A stretch of DNA of 64,000 bases, from assembly GCF_004342065.1 (NCBI RefSeq), contig NZ_SLZU01000020.1, positions 1 through 64,000 of the forward strand, in the 5' to 3' direction. The position numbers and the translations under genes were made by a program. Source of the stretch: Primorskyibacter sedentarius (GTDB lineage: Bacteria > Pseudomonadota > Alphaproteobacteria > Rhodobacterales > Rhodobacteraceae). The stretch's first letter is position 1. Every line of letters starts with the position of its first letter. Shown here in pieces: positions 18,178-28,379 of this stretch. Under the pieces are notes generated by a model that saw only the letters and a list, made by a program, of their open reading frames with translations, made no database searches and had not been told where the DNA came from.

Positions 18178-18873
18178 ATGGAAGCTGAGACCCTTGCCCT
18201 GGCGCAGGAGATTGATTTCTCCATGTGGGGGCTTTTTGCGCGCGCGACGCTGACCGTGAAACTGGTGATGGTCCTTTTGATCGTTGCTTCGTTCTGGTCG
18301 TGGTCGATCATTATCCAGAAGATCATCGCCTACCGGCAAGCCCGGCGCGAAGCGGCCGTGTTCGACCGCGCTTTCTGGTCAGGAGAGCCGCTGGACGAGC
18401 TGTTCGCGCAGATCGGCGTGGACCCGGCAGGCCGCGCACAGCGTGTTTTTGCCGCCGGCATGGTGGAATGGCAACGCAGCCACCGCGAAGATGGCGGGCT
18501 GATTGCAGGCGCTCAGGCGCGGATCGACCGCAGCATGGATGTGGCGATCCAGAAAGAGGCCGAAGAGCTGCAAGGCGGCTTGCCGGTTCTGGCCACGGTT
18601 GGATCGACGGCCCCATTTGTCGGCCTGTTCGGGACGGTGTTCGGCATCATGAACGCGTTCATCGAAATCGCCGCGCAGCAGAACACCTCGCTGGTTGTTG
18701 TGGCGCCGGGTATCGCCGAGGCGCTTCTGGCCACGGCACTTGGCCTTCTGGCTGCTATCCCGGCCGTGATCTTCTACAACAAGCTGAGCGCTGACAGCGA
18801 CCGCATCATCGCGGGGTACGAAGCGTTCGCCGACGAATTCTCGACCATTCTCAGCCGACAGCTGGACAGCTGA
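18178..18873 (+). CDS. tolQ: Tol-Pal system protein TolQ
   Basis: 231 residues, MotA/TolQ/ExbB proton-channel family. There are three membrane helices: one near residues 17-40 (LFARATLTVKLVMVLLIVASFWSW) and two in the C-terminal half, where LATVGSTAPFVGLFGTVFGIMNAF and APGIAEALLATALGLLAAIPAVIFYN carry the conserved threonines and small residues of the channel. With TolR it uses the proton gradient to energise TolA during outer-membrane constriction. It is followed by tolR after 3 bp. Confidence 0.95.
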   Translation: MEAETLALAQEIDFSMWGLFARATLTVKLVMVLLIVASFWSWSIIIQKIIAYRQARREAAVFDRAFWSGEPLDELFAQIGVDPAGRAQRVFAAGMVEWQRSHREDGGLIAGAQARIDRSMDVAIQKEAEELQGGLPVLATVGSTAPFVGLFGTVFGIMNAFIEIAAQQNTSLVVVAPGIAEALLATALGLLAAIPAVIFYNKLSADSDRIIAGYEAFADEFSTILSRQLDS

Positions 18874-18876
18874 GCC

Positions 18877-19353
18877 ATGGCAGCGGGTCTTCTCAAATCC
18901 TCGGGTGGTGGAGGGCGCAGGCGCCGGCGCCGCGGTGGGCGCGCCCAGCCAATGTCCGAGATCAACGTCACGCCCTTCGTGGACGTGATGCTTGTGCTGC
19001 TCATTATCTTCATGGTGGCCGCGCCGCTTTTGACAGTGGGCGTGCCGGTGGAGCTGCCAAAGACGGCGGCCGGGGCGTTGCCCAACGAAACCGAAGAGCC
19101 GCTGACCGTCACGATCACAGCCGAGGGCGGTGTGCTGATCCAGAACACAGAGACGCCGCGTGACCAGTTGGTCGCAAAGCTGCGCGCAATTGCCACCGAA
19201 CGCTCGGACGACAGGGTCTTCCTGCGTGCCGATGGGGTGGTGCCCTACGAGGTCGTGGCGCAAGTCATGGGCGCGTTGAACGCGGGCGGATTTTCGTCGA
19301 TCGGGCTGGTGACGGATATCGGCGGCCCCGCGCTCGACTCGAGCGATGGCTGA
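18877..19353 (+). CDS. tolR: Tol-Pal system protein TolR
   Basis: 158 residues, ExbD/TolR family. A basic cytoplasmic N terminus (GGGRRRRRRGGRAQP) precedes a single membrane helix, MSEINVTPFVDVMLVLLIIFMVAAPLL, with the essential proton-carrying aspartate in FVDVMLVLL. The periplasmic domain has the TolR strand-helix pattern ending VMGALNAGGFSSIGLVTD. It partners with TolQ. Start ATG 18877; tolA follows after 8 bp. Confidence 0.95.
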   Translation: MAAGLLKSSGGGGRRRRRRGGRAQPMSEINVTPFVDVMLVLLIIFMVAAPLLTVGVPVELPKTAAGALPNETEEPLTVTITAEGGVLIQNTETPRDQLVAKLRAIATERSDDRVFLRADGVVPYEVVAQVMGALNAGGFSSIGLVTDIGGPALDSSDG

Positions 19354-19361
19354 GGCCAGAC

Positions 19362-20516
19362 GTGCACAAAGGTCATTATATCTCGGGGGCAGGCCATCTT
19401 GGCCTGATTGCCTGGCTTCTTCTGGGGCCGATTTTCAGCGCCGATCCGCCTGAGATGCAGGTGACGGATGTCGCTGTGATCTCGACCGAGGAATACGCAG
19501 CAATGGTCGAGGCGTTCAATGCGCCTCAAAGCGTCACGGAACTGGCCGCGCCGCAGCAACCAGAAATCCCGCAGGAAACCGCGCCCGAAGCGCCCGCTGA
19601 AACTACGGCGCCAGAGCCTGTGCCAGAGCCGCAGGCCCCCACGCCCGAAGCGCCGGCCGATGCGGTGCCGGACGTGCCGCGACCTGCGCCCTTGCCGACG
19701 CCCGAAGTCGCGCTGCCCACGCCGCAGCCCGAGCCGCCCGCTGTAGAGCCGGAGCCCAGTTTCAATGTGCCGACGGCGTCGCTGCGCCCGCAGCCGCGCC
19801 CGGCCCCGCGTGTTGCACCTGAACCCGTCGCCCCGCCGGAACCAGAGGTGACCATCGCCGAGGAAACCCAGACGGCCCCGGACCCTGAAGCGGTCACCGA
19901 AACCCCGCCTGACGCGGAAGAAACCACCGCCGAGGCAGAGTCCGCGCCCGAAATCGTGACCGAAGCCGAGGAACCTGCCGCGCTTGCGCCGACACAATCG
20001 GTGCGTCCGCGGACAAGGCCCGAACGTGTTGCCGCACCCGCGCCCGAGACCCCCGCCGCGACAGAGCAGCAGGCGGAGACGCAAGCAGCCGAGCCCGAGA
20101 CTCAACCGCAAGAGAATGTCTCTGAAAGCGCAGTTCAGGCTGCTTTGGAAGAGGCCCTCGGCGGCGGCGCAGAACCCGAACCCACAGCGCCGTCCGGTCC
20201 GCCGCTCACCAGCGGTGAACGCGAGGCGTTGCGCGTGGCCGTTCAGGATTGCTGGGTCGTGGATGTGGGCAGCGAAGCGGCGAATGTGACCGTGACTGTT
20301 GCCATGTCACTGGACCGCTCGGGCAAGGTCGTCGGGGATATCCGTATGATCGGCTCAGAGGGCGGGAGCGGGTCTGCCGTCGATGTCGCCTTCCAGTCCG
20401 CCCGCCGCGCCGTGCTACGCTGCCAGAAAGACGGCTATGACCTGCCATCCGAGAAATACGAGCAATGGCGTGATATAGAAGTTACGTTCAACCCGGAGAA
20501 GATGAGGCTGAGATGA
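19362..20516 (+). CDS. tolA: Cell envelope protein TolA (TonB C-terminal domain)
   Basis: 384 residues. An N-terminal membrane anchor ([22 protein letters not shown]) is followed by a very long Pro/Glu/Ala/Thr-rich periplasmic spacer (about residues 55-280) and a C-terminal TolA/TonB domain with a cysteine pair ([10 protein letters not shown] ... [15 protein letters not shown]). It links TolQR to TolB-Pal across the periplasm. Translation appears to start at GTG 19362, 8 bp after tolR; no ATG is suitably placed before the anchor. The Pro-rich spacer replaces the Ala/Lys helix of enterobacterial TolA. It overlaps tolB by 4 bp. Confidence 0.93.
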   Translation: MHKGHYISGAGHLGLIAWLLLGPIFSADPPEMQVTDVAVISTEEYAAMVEAFNAPQSVTELAAPQQPEIPQETAPEAPAETTAPEPVPEPQAPTPEAPADAVPDVPRPAPLPTPEVALPTPQPEPPAVEPEPSFNVPTASLRPQPRPAPRVAPEPVAPPEPEVTIAEETQTAPDPEAVTETPPDAEETTAEAESAPEIVTEAEEPAALAPTQSVRPRTRPERVAAPAPETPAATEQQAETQAAEPETQPQENVSESAVQAALEEALGGGAEPEPTAPSGPPLTSGEREALRVAVQDCWVVDVGSEAANVTVTVAMSLDRSGKVVGDIRMIGSEGGSGSAVDVAFQSARRAVLRCQKDGYDLPSEKYEQWRDIEVTFNPEKMRLR

Positions 20517-21832
20517 TGATGACACGTCTGCTGACCCTGATTGCCGCGCTGGTGGCGCTGGCATTCCCGGCGACCGCCCAGAATGGACCGCTCAGGATCG
20601 AAATCACCGAGGGTGTGGTCGAACCTCTGCCTTATGCTGTCCCGGATTTCGTCACCGAATCCGGCGGATCGGGCGAGATGGCCGCACAGCTGGCGCGCGT
20701 TGTTGCGGATGATCTGACCGGAACGGGCCTGTTCCGCGAGATACCGCGCGATGCGCATATCAGCCAGGTCACCAGCTTTGCCAGCCCGGTGCAGTTTGCC
20801 GACTGGAAGGCCATCAACGCGCAGGCGTTGATCACGGGTGCGGTGGCGGTGAATGGCGGCCAGCTGGTCGTGAAATTCCGTGTCTATGATGTTTTTGCCG
20901 GGACCGAACTTGGCAAGGGGCTGCAATTCGTGGGCACCACCGATGGCTGGCGACGCATGGCCCACAAGGTTGCGGATGCGGTCTACAGCCGGATCACGGG
21001 CGAGGGCGGCTATTTCGACAGCCGCGTTGTCTTTGTGTCCGAAACCGGCCCGAAGGACGAGCGGCTCAAGCGGCTGGCGGTCATGGATTATGACGGCGCG
21101 AACGTGCAGTACCTGACCGACAGTTCGTCAATCGTGCTGGCGCCGCGCTTTTCGCCCAGTGGCGACCGGGTGCTGTATACCAGCTACGAGACAGGGTTCC
21201 CCCGGATCCACGTCCTTGACGTCGGCAATGTGCAAAGCACCATCCTGGAAAACCGCGACGGTGACATGAGCTTTGCGCCGCGCTTCGCGCCGGACGGGCG
21301 AACGGTGATCTTTTCCCTCACCAAAGGATCGAACACGGATATCTTCACGATGGATATCAATTCGCGCCAGACGACGCAGTTGACCACGACACCCTCGATC
21401 GAGACGGCTCCCAGCTATTCGCCCGACGGTCGCAGCATCGTTTTTGAAAGCGACCGTTCCGGGACACAACAGCTTTATATCATGCCCGCAGGGGGCGGAG
21501 ATGCGCAGCGGATCAGCTTTGGCCCCGGCCGTTACGGCACGCCGGTCTGGTCGCCCCGTGGTGACCTTATCGCCTTTACCAAGCAGAATGGCGGGCGGTT
21601 TCATATCGGTGTGATGCGGACGGATGGCAGCGAAGAACGGCTGCTGACGGCGTCCTTCCTTGATGAGGGGCCGACCTGGGCACCCAATGGCCGGGTGATC
21701 ATGTTCACCCGCGAAACGCAGGGAGCGTCCGGCGAGGCGTCGCTTTATTCGGTGGATATTTCTGGACGTAACCTGAAAAAGGTGCGCACACCGGGGGCGG
21801 CCTCTGATCCAAGCTGGGGCCCCCTTCAATAA
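20513..21832 (+). CDS. tolB: Tol-Pal system beta propeller protein TolB
   Basis: 439 residues. A Sec signal peptide (about 1-23, ending FPATAQ) is followed by the N-terminal TolB domain ([20 protein letters not shown]) and six WD40-like TolB repeats, visible as [59 protein letters not shown] and [14 protein letters not shown]. TolB is a periplasmic protein that exchanges between Pal and TolA. Three consecutive ATG codons sit at the start; the first overlaps the tolA stop as ATGA. Confidence 0.96.
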   Translation: MMMTRLLTLIAALVALAFPATAQNGPLRIEITEGVVEPLPYAVPDFVTESGGSGEMAAQLARVVADDLTGTGLFREIPRDAHISQVTSFASPVQFADWKAINAQALITGAVAVNGGQLVVKFRVYDVFAGTELGKGLQFVGTTDGWRRMAHKVADAVYSRITGEGGYFDSRVVFVSETGPKDERLKRLAVMDYDGANVQYLTDSSSIVLAPRFSPSGDRVLYTSYETGFPRIHVLDVGNVQSTILENRDGDMSFAPRFAPDGRTVIFSLTKGSNTDIFTMDINSRQTTQLTTTPSIETAPSYSPDGRSIVFESDRSGTQQLYIMPAGGGDAQRISFGPGRYGTPVWSPRGDLIAFTKQNGGRFHIGVMRTDGSEERLLTASFLDEGPTWAPNGRVIMFTRETQGASGEASLYSVDISGRNLKKVRTPGAASDPSWGPLQ

Positions 21833-21902
21833 AGCGTGTGGGCGTTTCCAGCTTTCCGCAAATATGATAAATGAACAAGAAAACATGAGCAGGACAGTAG
21901 CC

Positions 21903-22442
21903 ATGACCAGATTGAACACAGCCCTGATGCTGAGCGCGGCCCTTGCCGTTTCGGCCTGTGCAAATGCCAGCCGTTTCGGGCCGGACTATGGCAATGATGG
22001 CGGGGCCAATGCGGGTCTGAACTCTGGCGCGCCGATTTCGACAGGCCCGGTGCCCGGCAGTGCCCAGGATCCGCGTTCGCCCGCCTATTTCCAGCAGACC
22101 GTCGGGGACCGAGTGCTGTTTCCCGTCGATCAATCGACGCTGACGGCAGAAGGCCGCGCGACGCTCGACGGGCAGGCGCAGTGGTTGCTGACCAATTCCG
22201 ACTACCTTGCAGTCATCGAAGGCCATGCCGACGAACAGGGCACACGCGAATACAACCTTGCCCTGGGTGCCCGCCGCGCGAATGCGGTCCGCGAATATCT
22301 TGTCTCGAAGGGCATCGCGGCGTCGCGGCTGAAATTTCTCAGCTACGGCAAGGAACGCCCCATCGCGATCTGCTCGGAAGAGGCGTGCTATGCCCAGAAC
22401 CGCCGTGCGGTCACGATCATTTCTGCCGGGCTGACAAGCTGA
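21903..22442 (+). CDS. pal: Peptidoglycan-associated lipoprotein Pal
   Basis: 179 residues. The signal peptide MTRLNTALMLSAALAVSAC ends in a lipobox, so the mature protein is lipid-anchored in the outer membrane. The C-terminal OmpA-like domain binds meso-diaminopimelate in peptidoglycan: VLFPVDQSTLTAEGRATLDGQ, then the core motif EGHADEQGTREYNLALGARRANAVREYL. I start at ATG 21903 because it directly precedes the signal peptide and has AGGAC upstream; in-frame ATGs at 21864 and 21885 would add 7-13 residues. Confidence 0.93.
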   Translation: MTRLNTALMLSAALAVSACANASRFGPDYGNDGGANAGLNSGAPISTGPVPGSAQDPRSPAYFQQTVGDRVLFPVDQSTLTAEGRATLDGQAQWLLTNSDYLAVIEGHADEQGTREYNLALGARRANAVREYLVSKGIAASRLKFLSYGKERPIAICSEEACYAQNRRAVTIISAGLTS

Positions 22443-22465
22443 GACCGACCTGAAGGAACCCTGTG

Positions 22466-23296
22466 ATGTTCAGAGCGACGCTGCTGATCTTATCTCTTTC
22501 GCTGCCCGGTGCGCTTTGGGCGCAGGACCGCGATGCCTCTCTTGCCGATATCCGGCAGGAGCTGACGCTGCTCAATATCGAGGTGCAACGGCTGAAGACC
22601 GAGCTGTCGACCACCGGTGCGGGGCAGGTCAGCGTCGCGGGCGACACCTTGCAAAGGATCAACACGATCGAATCCGAATTGCAGCGGTTGACGTCGAAGA
22701 CGGAAGAGCTGGAGTTCCGGATCAACCGCGTGGTCGAGGATGGCACCAACCGGATCGGCGATCTGGAATTCCGTCTGGTCGAGCTGGAAGGCGGCGACGT
22801 GTCGAAACTCGGCGAAACCCCGGCACTTGGTGGATCGGCACCATCCGGGACTGTCGCTGCGCCCGCTCCGGCGCCGACACCCGCCGCGCCATCGGATGGC
22901 GGTTCACAATTGGCAATTGGCGAAGAGACGGACTTTCGGCGGGCGTCGGAGGCGCTCGCCAATGGTGACTTTCAAGGCGCCGCGAACCAGTTTGCGACCT
23001 TTCGCCAGACCTATCCGGGCGGACCGCTAGAACCCGAGGCGCTGCTTGGTCAGGGTCAGGCGCTTGAAGCGACCGGCGATATCAAAGAGGCCGCACGTGC
23101 CTATCTCGACAGCTATTCCGGCTATCCGCAAAGCAAGGTCGCCGACGTGGCGCTGTTCAAGCTGGGTGAAACGCTGGGTAAGCTGGGAAAGACCAAAGAG
23201 GCCTGCCTGACATTGGCAGAGGTAGAGTTGCGGTTTCCCAATTCGGCGCAGATAGCGGCAGCGCAGCAGGCGATGGCGGGACTGTCCTGCCAGTGA
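22466..23296 (+). CDS. cpoB: Cell division coordinator CpoB (YbgF, tol-pal system protein)
   Basis: 276 residues. A signal peptide (ending LWAQ) is followed by a coiled-coil segment (about residues 25-100: LADIRQELTLLNIEVQRLKTEL), a Pro/Ala linker, and C-terminal TPR repeats (RRASEALANGDFQGAANQFATFRQTYPGGPLEPEALLGQGQAL and on). CpoB coordinates Tol-Pal constriction with peptidoglycan synthesis at division. A GTG lies one codon before the chosen ATG. It ends in a GTGA overlap with tilS, unusual in that an envelope protein gene is coupled to a tRNA-modification gene, though this order is common in Rhodobacterales. Confidence 0.92.
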   Translation: MFRATLLILSLSLPGALWAQDRDASLADIRQELTLLNIEVQRLKTELSTTGAGQVSVAGDTLQRINTIESELQRLTSKTEELEFRINRVVEDGTNRIGDLEFRLVELEGGDVSKLGETPALGGSAPSGTVAAPAPAPTPAAPSDGGSQLAIGEETDFRRASEALANGDFQGAANQFATFRQTYPGGPLEPEALLGQGQALEATGDIKEAARAYLDSYSGYPQSKVADVALFKLGETLGKLGKTKEACLTLAEVELRFPNSAQIAAAQQAMAGLSCQ

Positions 23297-24666
23297 GCGG
23301 GACAAAATCGCTGGATCAGCGGTTCGCCGACGCGATGGGCCAGTTGCTTGGCCCGGACTTCCCCACAGATATCGCCCTTGCCGTCTCTGGCGGGGGGGAC
23401 AGCATGGCGATGCTGACACTGGCGCATAACTGGGCACATGCCTGGGGCGTGCGGCTTTGGGTGGTGACCGTGGATCACGGGTTGCGTGCCGAAAGCGCGG
23501 CCGAAGCGGCGATGGTGGCGGAGGAATGCACGCTGCTTGGGCATCCACATGCCATTCTGCGGTGGCATTGGGACGGGCAGGGCAACCTGATGGATGCCGC
23601 CCGGCGCGCGCGCCTGTCGCTGATTGATCGCTGGCGCGGAGGTCTGGAACACGTGCTGATGGCGCATACTCAGGACGATGTGGCCGAGACCTTCCTGATG
23701 CGGCTGAAACGCGGCTCTGGGGTAGAGGGGCTGTCGGCGATGCGGGCATCTCTTACAGTCCAGCCGCATGCGGGCGACATGCACGATATGGCCCCCGTTG
23801 ATGTCTGCTGGACGGCGCAGCCACCGATGCCCACGCAGAAGGGTGGGGGCGTTTCGGCAAATTCAAACGGATTTCGGCTGCTGCGCCCCTGTCTTGATAT
23901 GACCCGGGCCGAGCTGCGCCACTACCTGCGTACATTAAAGGGTCGCTGGGTTGATGACCCTACCAATGAAGACCCGACCTATGACCGTGCGCGCATTCGC
24001 AAGCTGCTTGATCTGCTTGGGGCCGAAGGGCTGGGCTGCGACACGCTCAGTGACACGGCGCATCGCATGTCGCGCGCGCGGCAGGCGCTTCATGCACGGG
24101 CCCGCGACGTGGCCGGGCGGATCGTGACCGAAGAATGCCTGAACGGGCTGGGCACCGGCGCGCTGCTGATTGACCGGAATGGATTTGCAGAGACCGAGGA
24201 GGATACCCGGCTGCGCATCCTCGCAGAATCGCTACGATGGGTCGCATCGGCTGAATACCGCCCAAGGGCGCAGGCCCTGGAGCAGCTTGCCGAACGGTTG
24301 CTCTCTGGCGGGCAGGGCACGCTGCACGGGTGCGACCTGCGCTGTCTGGGAAACCAGATCCGGGTGGGGCGTGAATTCTCGGCCGTCTCCGCGCCCGCAA
24401 GCATGGGTCAGATCTGGGAGGGGCGGTGGCAGCTTTATGGCGCGTCGGCAAAGGGCGCCAGCCTGCGTGCATTGGGTTCGGACGGGTTGAAACAGGCGGG
24501 CGGGCGCCCCGAAGGCGCCCCGGCGGCACGCTTGCTTTACCCGCTTCCGGCCGCGTTTTTGGGTGAAGTTCTGGTCGCATGCCCTCATTTGGACTATGGT
24601 GAGGGGATGATAAGGGAGGGGTCCGGACGATACTCTTCCTTTACTGCGTCATTCGAACGGCATTGA
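23293..24666 (+). CDS. tilS: tRNA(Ile)-lysidine synthase TilS
   Basis: 457 residues, GTG start overlapping cpoB by 4 bp. TilS converts cytidine 34 of tRNA-Ile(CAU) to lysidine so that it reads AUA. The N-type ATP pyrophosphatase P-loop is LAVSGGGDSMAML (about residues 28-40), followed by VTVDHGLRAESAAEA and AHTQDDVAETFLMRLKRGSG. The motif WVDDPTNEDPTYDRARIRKLL is typical. About 40 extra residues (about 152-193, with HDMAPVDVCWTAQPPMPTQK) interrupt the usual link between the catalytic core and the RPCLDMTRAELR segment; the C-terminal part is weakly conserved. Confidence 0.93.
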   Translation: MSGTKSLDQRFADAMGQLLGPDFPTDIALAVSGGGDSMAMLTLAHNWAHAWGVRLWVVTVDHGLRAESAAEAAMVAEECTLLGHPHAILRWHWDGQGNLMDAARRARLSLIDRWRGGLEHVLMAHTQDDVAETFLMRLKRGSGVEGLSAMRASLTVQPHAGDMHDMAPVDVCWTAQPPMPTQKGGGVSANSNGFRLLRPCLDMTRAELRHYLRTLKGRWVDDPTNEDPTYDRARIRKLLDLLGAEGLGCDTLSDTAHRMSRARQALHARARDVAGRIVTEECLNGLGTGALLIDRNGFAETEEDTRLRILAESLRWVASAEYRPRAQALEQLAERLLSGGQGTLHGCDLRCLGNQIRVGREFSAVSAPASMGQIWEGRWQLYGASAKGASLRALGSDGLKQAGGRPEGAPAARLLYPLPAAFLGEVLVACPHLDYGEGMIREGSGRYSSFTASFERH

Positions 24667-24746
24667 ATACACGCATGCGATCTCTATTTTAGTCCCATGC
24701 GCCCTGTGTTACGGACGGGGCCAACCGAATTTTGGGAGAAGATTCC

Positions 24747-26663
24747 TTGGGCAACCTGCGCAATATCGCCTTCTGGGTAGTTCTGTTTCTGCTCATCCTT
24801 GCGCTGTTCAATCTGTTCTCGGGTGGTGGGACCACCTTGCAGAGCCGCGAGATCAGCTACACCGACTTCGTTGAAGCGGTGGAATCCAACACGGTCAGCT
24901 CGGCCACGTTGGACGGAGAGCAGATCCGGTTCCGCGGCAATGATGGCAACGACTATGTGACCATCAAGCCAGAGGACGCGGCTGCCACAGAGCTGTTGAT
25001 GAACAACGACGTGACGATCCGCGCCGAGAGCCAGGAACAGTCAGGGTTCCAGACATTCATCCTGTCGCTTCTGCCGTTCCTTCTGCTGATCGGTGTGTGG
25101 ATCTACTTCATGAACCGCATGCAGGGCGGCGGCAAAGGCGGGGCGATGGGCTTTGGCAAATCGCGCGCCAAGCTGCTGACGGAAAAGCACGGCCGCGTGA
25201 CATTTGACGATGTCGCAGGCATCGACGAGGCCAAGGAAGAGCTGGAAGAGATTGTCGAATTCCTGCGCAACCCGCAGAAATTCAGCCGTCTGGGCGGCAA
25301 GATCCCCAAAGGTGCGCTGCTCGTTGGCCCTCCGGGTACTGGTAAGACGCTGCTGGCAAGGGCGATTGCGGGCGAGGCGGGTGTGCCGTTCTTCACCATC
25401 TCCGGTTCCGACTTCGTCGAGATGTTCGTGGGTGTCGGTGCGAGCCGCGTCCGTGACATGTTTGAACAGGCCAAGAAAAACGCGCCTTGCATCGTCTTTA
25501 TCGACGAAATCGATGCCGTGGGCCGTAACCGTGGTGCAGGCTATGGCGGCGGCAATGACGAACGCGAACAGACCCTGAACCAGCTTCTGGTCGAGATGGA
25601 CGGGTTCGAGGCGAACGAGGGTGTCATCATCCTTGCCGCCACCAACCGCCGCGATGTGCTTGACCCCGCACTGCTGCGTCCGGGCCGTTTTGACCGTCAG
25701 GTCACGGTGCCGAATCCCGATATCAAAGGCCGTGAAAAGATCCTCGCCGTGCATGCGCGCAAGACGCCGCTTGGCCCGGATGTGGATCTGCGCATCATCG
25801 CACGCGGCTCGCCCGGGTTTTCGGGTGCGGATCTGGCCAACCTCGTGAACGAGGCGGCGCTGATGGCCGCACGTGTGGGTCGGCGCTTTGTGACGATGGA
25901 AGATTTCGAGAATGCCAAGGACAAGGTCATGATGGGCGCGGAACGCCGGTCGATGGTCCTGACGCCCGAGCAGAAGGAAAAGACCGCCTATCACGAGGCC
26001 GGGCACGCCATCGTCGGCCTGTCCCTTCCGCAATGTGACCCCGTCTACAAGGCGACGATCATCCCGCGCGGCGGGGCGCTTGGCATGGTGGTCAGCCTGC
26101 CGGAAATTGACCGGCTGAACTGGCACAAATCCGAATGCGAAGAAAAGCTGGCGATGACCATGGCAGGCAAGGCCGCCGAGATCATCAAATACGGCGAAGG
26201 CAACGTGTCCAATGGTCCGGCTGGCGATATTCAGCAGGCCTCAGCCCTTGCCCGCGCGATGGTGCTGCGCTGGGGCATGTCGGACAAAGTCGGCAATATC
26301 GACTATTCCGAGGCCCATGAAGGCTATAGCGGCAACACCGCAGGCCTGTCCGTGTCAGCCCACACCAAGGAATTGATCGAGGATGAGGTCAAAGGCTTTA
26401 TCCAGAACGCCTATGACTGTGCCTACAAGATCCTGACCGACAAGAAAGACGAATGGGAAAAGCTGGCGCAGGGTTTGCTGGAATACGAGACGCTGACCGG
26501 CGACGAGATCAAGCGCGTGATCAGGGGCGAGCCCCCGCAGGCGGGTGATGACGACAACGGAACCCCCGAGGCCGAAGACAAACCAAGCGTCACGGCCATT
26601 CCCAAGACCAAAACCAAGGCCAAGCCCGGCGATCCGGGACTGGAACCTGAACCGACAGCATGA
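24747..26663 (+). CDS. ftsH: ATP-dependent zinc metalloprotease FtsH
   Basis: 638 residues. FtsH is a membrane AAA+ protease that degrades misfolded membrane proteins and regulators. There are two membrane helices around a periplasmic loop ([19 protein letters not shown] and [21 protein letters not shown]), then the AAA module with Walker [12 protein letters not shown], Walker [13 protein letters not shown] and the SRH, then the zinc site HEAGH. The C-terminal tail is acidic and lysine-rich. The start is TTG 24747: GGGAGAAG at 24734-24741 is spaced correctly for it, and [10 protein letters not shown] fits relatives better than TTG 24732. Confidence 0.95.
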   Translation: MGNLRNIAFWVVLFLLILALFNLFSGGGTTLQSREISYTDFVEAVESNTVSSATLDGEQIRFRGNDGNDYVTIKPEDAAATELLMNNDVTIRAESQEQSGFQTFILSLLPFLLLIGVWIYFMNRMQGGGKGGAMGFGKSRAKLLTEKHGRVTFDDVAGIDEAKEELEEIVEFLRNPQKFSRLGGKIPKGALLVGPPGTGKTLLARAIAGEAGVPFFTISGSDFVEMFVGVGASRVRDMFEQAKKNAPCIVFIDEIDAVGRNRGAGYGGGNDEREQTLNQLLVEMDGFEANEGVIILAATNRRDVLDPALLRPGRFDRQVTVPNPDIKGREKILAVHARKTPLGPDVDLRIIARGSPGFSGADLANLVNEAALMAARVGRRFVTMEDFENAKDKVMMGAERRSMVLTPEQKEKTAYHEAGHAIVGLSLPQCDPVYKATIIPRGGALGMVVSLPEIDRLNWHKSECEEKLAMTMAGKAAEIIKYGEGNVSNGPAGDIQQASALARAMVLRWGMSDKVGNIDYSEAHEGYSGNTAGLSVSAHTKELIEDEVKGFIQNAYDCAYKILTDKKDEWEKLAQGLLEYETLTGDEIKRVIRGEPPQAGDDDNGTPEAEDKPSVTAIPKTKTKAKPGDPGLEPEPTA

Positions 26664-27451
26664 GCGCATCCTCGCATAGCGATTGGAACCCCGGGGCCTA
26701 TTCAAGGTTCCGGGGTCTGCGTTTGCGGCCTGCTCTGGATCTGCTGAAGGCTGTGCCCAGCCTGCCCCCCGGCGACGTTGTCGATCTGGGATGTGGCAAT
26801 GGCGCGGTGGGGGCGGCGCTGTCATCGACATTCGGTCGCCCGGTCATGGGGATCGACAGCTCCGGTGTGATGCTGGAAGAAGCGCAGAAAACGGGCGCAT
26901 ATTCCGACCTCTCCAAGACAGATATCGCCGACTGGGTGCCCGAACGCGCGCCCGCTTTGATCTTTTCCAATGCGGCGCTGCAATGGTTGCCCGACCACGA
27001 AGAACTTTTGCCGCGGCTTGCGGGATACCTCGCGCCCGGGGGCACGCTGGCCATTCAGGTTCCGCACCAGAACAATGCGCCGTCCCATCGGGTGTGGCGC
27101 AGTCTGGCGGAAGAGCACTTCCCAAATCGTATTGATTGGTCGGCCGCACCCGACGTGATGTTGCCTGCGGCCTATTTCCACCTTCTGTCACCTCTTGGTG
27201 CATTCGATATGTGGGAAACCGATTATTATCAGGTGCTTGCTGCCAACAAGGACGCGCATCCCGTGCGCAGCTATACCGAAAGCACCTATGCCCGGCCGGT
27301 TCTGGAACGTCTGGACGAAGCAGAGGCAGAACGGTTGATCGCGACCTATGAGGCCGTGATGGAAAGGGCCTATCCGCGCGGTGCGGACGGGCGTGTGCTG
27401 TTCCCGCTGCGACGCTTGTTCCTGCTCCTGACCCTGCCTGCCAAGGCGTGA
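26660..27451 (+). CDS. tam: Trans-aconitate 2-methyltransferase
   Basis: 263 residues overlapping ftsH by 4 bp (ATGA). Tam methylates trans-aconitate, an inhibitory by-product of the citric acid cycle, with S-adenosylmethionine. The N terminus [23 protein letters not shown] is diagnostic, followed by motif [16 protein letters not shown] and the post-motif acidic residue in [43 protein letters not shown] and the C-terminal [12 protein letters not shown] region complete the family pattern. Length matches E. coli Tam. Confidence 0.93.
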   Translation: MSASSHSDWNPGAYSRFRGLRLRPALDLLKAVPSLPPGDVVDLGCGNGAVGAALSSTFGRPVMGIDSSGVMLEEAQKTGAYSDLSKTDIADWVPERAPALIFSNAALQWLPDHEELLPRLAGYLAPGGTLAIQVPHQNNAPSHRVWRSLAEEHFPNRIDWSAAPDVMLPAAYFHLLSPLGAFDMWETDYYQVLAANKDAHPVRSYTESTYARPVLERLDEAEAERLIATYEAVMERAYPRGADGRVLFPLRRLFLLLTLPAKA

Positions 27452-27606
27452 CACGAAGACCCCTCGTCGCCCGGGAGGCCATTCGATAGAGAGACCGTCC
27501 ACCCGGTTTTGATGCGTGCAGCCCATTTCTCTTGTTGTTCCGCGATGGCGAGGTGTGGGAGGAATGGCCACGATGATACCAGTGCCCGAAAGGAATGACA
27601 TTTCTC

Positions 27607-28215
27607 ATGCCAGCCTTGTTGCCAACATCTTTTGCCGCCGAAATCCTCTGGCTCGGCCAGGTCGCGGACATGCAGCGCGACGCGTTGCTGTCTATCCCAG
27701 AGGCAGAATTGTCGCTGGGTTTTAACGGTCTGGCCGGCGCGCATGCGGGGGTGACCCGACGCTCGTGCTCGCGGGTGACGGCGCAATATCCCAAGGGGAC
27801 GCCCATTCGAAACGAACGCCAGCTGAGCATCGTGAGCGAGGAAGAACTGGCGGAAATCGCGCGGCGGCTGAAGCTGGACAGCATTGACCCTGCCCGACTG
27901 GGTGCCAGCATGGTTGTCCGGGGCATTCCGGATTTCACGCGGGTGCCCCCGTCCTCGCGCCTCATCGCGCCATCGGGGGCGAGCCTCGTGGTAAACATGG
28001 AAAACCGTCCCTGCATCTTTCCTGCCCGTTCGATCGAGAAAGCGTCGCCGGGGCACGGCAAGGGGTTCAAGGCGGCGGCCAACGGGCTGCGCGGGGTCAC
28101 GGCGTGGGTCGAGCGTGAAGGCCGCGTGGCGATTGGCGACCACCTGACGCTGCATATCCCCGATCAGCCTCCCTGGATGTATCTCGACGAAGCGCGTGAA
28201 ACCGGCAACGCCTAA
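27607..28215 (+). CDS. MOSC domain-containing protein
   Basis: 202 residues of a stand-alone MOSC domain, the C-terminal beta-barrel of molybdenum cofactor sulfurases and of YiiM/MOSC proteins. Recognised from [16 protein letters not shown] near residue 40, [14 protein letters not shown], the [23 protein letters not shown] block, and [11 protein letters not shown] with the conserved cysteine. It probably handles sulfur transfer or Moco-linked chemistry. Xanthine dehydrogenase, a sulfurated Moco enzyme, is encoded in the same window, but XdhC and NifS-type proteins usually do that job. ATG 27595 abuts AGGA too closely, so 27607 is chosen. Confidence 0.75.
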   Translation: MPALLPTSFAAEILWLGQVADMQRDALLSIPEAELSLGFNGLAGAHAGVTRRSCSRVTAQYPKGTPIRNERQLSIVSEEELAEIARRLKLDSIDPARLGASMVVRGIPDFTRVPPSSRLIAPSGASLVVNMENRPCIFPARSIEKASPGHGKGFKAAANGLRGVTAWVEREGRVAIGDHLTLHIPDQPPWMYLDEARETGNA

Positions 28216-28379
28216 GGCTTCGCCGCCCGAAATGTCCCGGTGAGTTTGCGGGTGGCCTGTTTCTGCGCCTTTCCCGCCGCAAGTTTGTGCGAAAGTGTCG
28301 GAAACGCTCTGCCATTGCGGCGCTTTGCCGCGTTAAGAACGGTCAAACACTTCTTCGAATACCAGACAGGGATCGCGAC

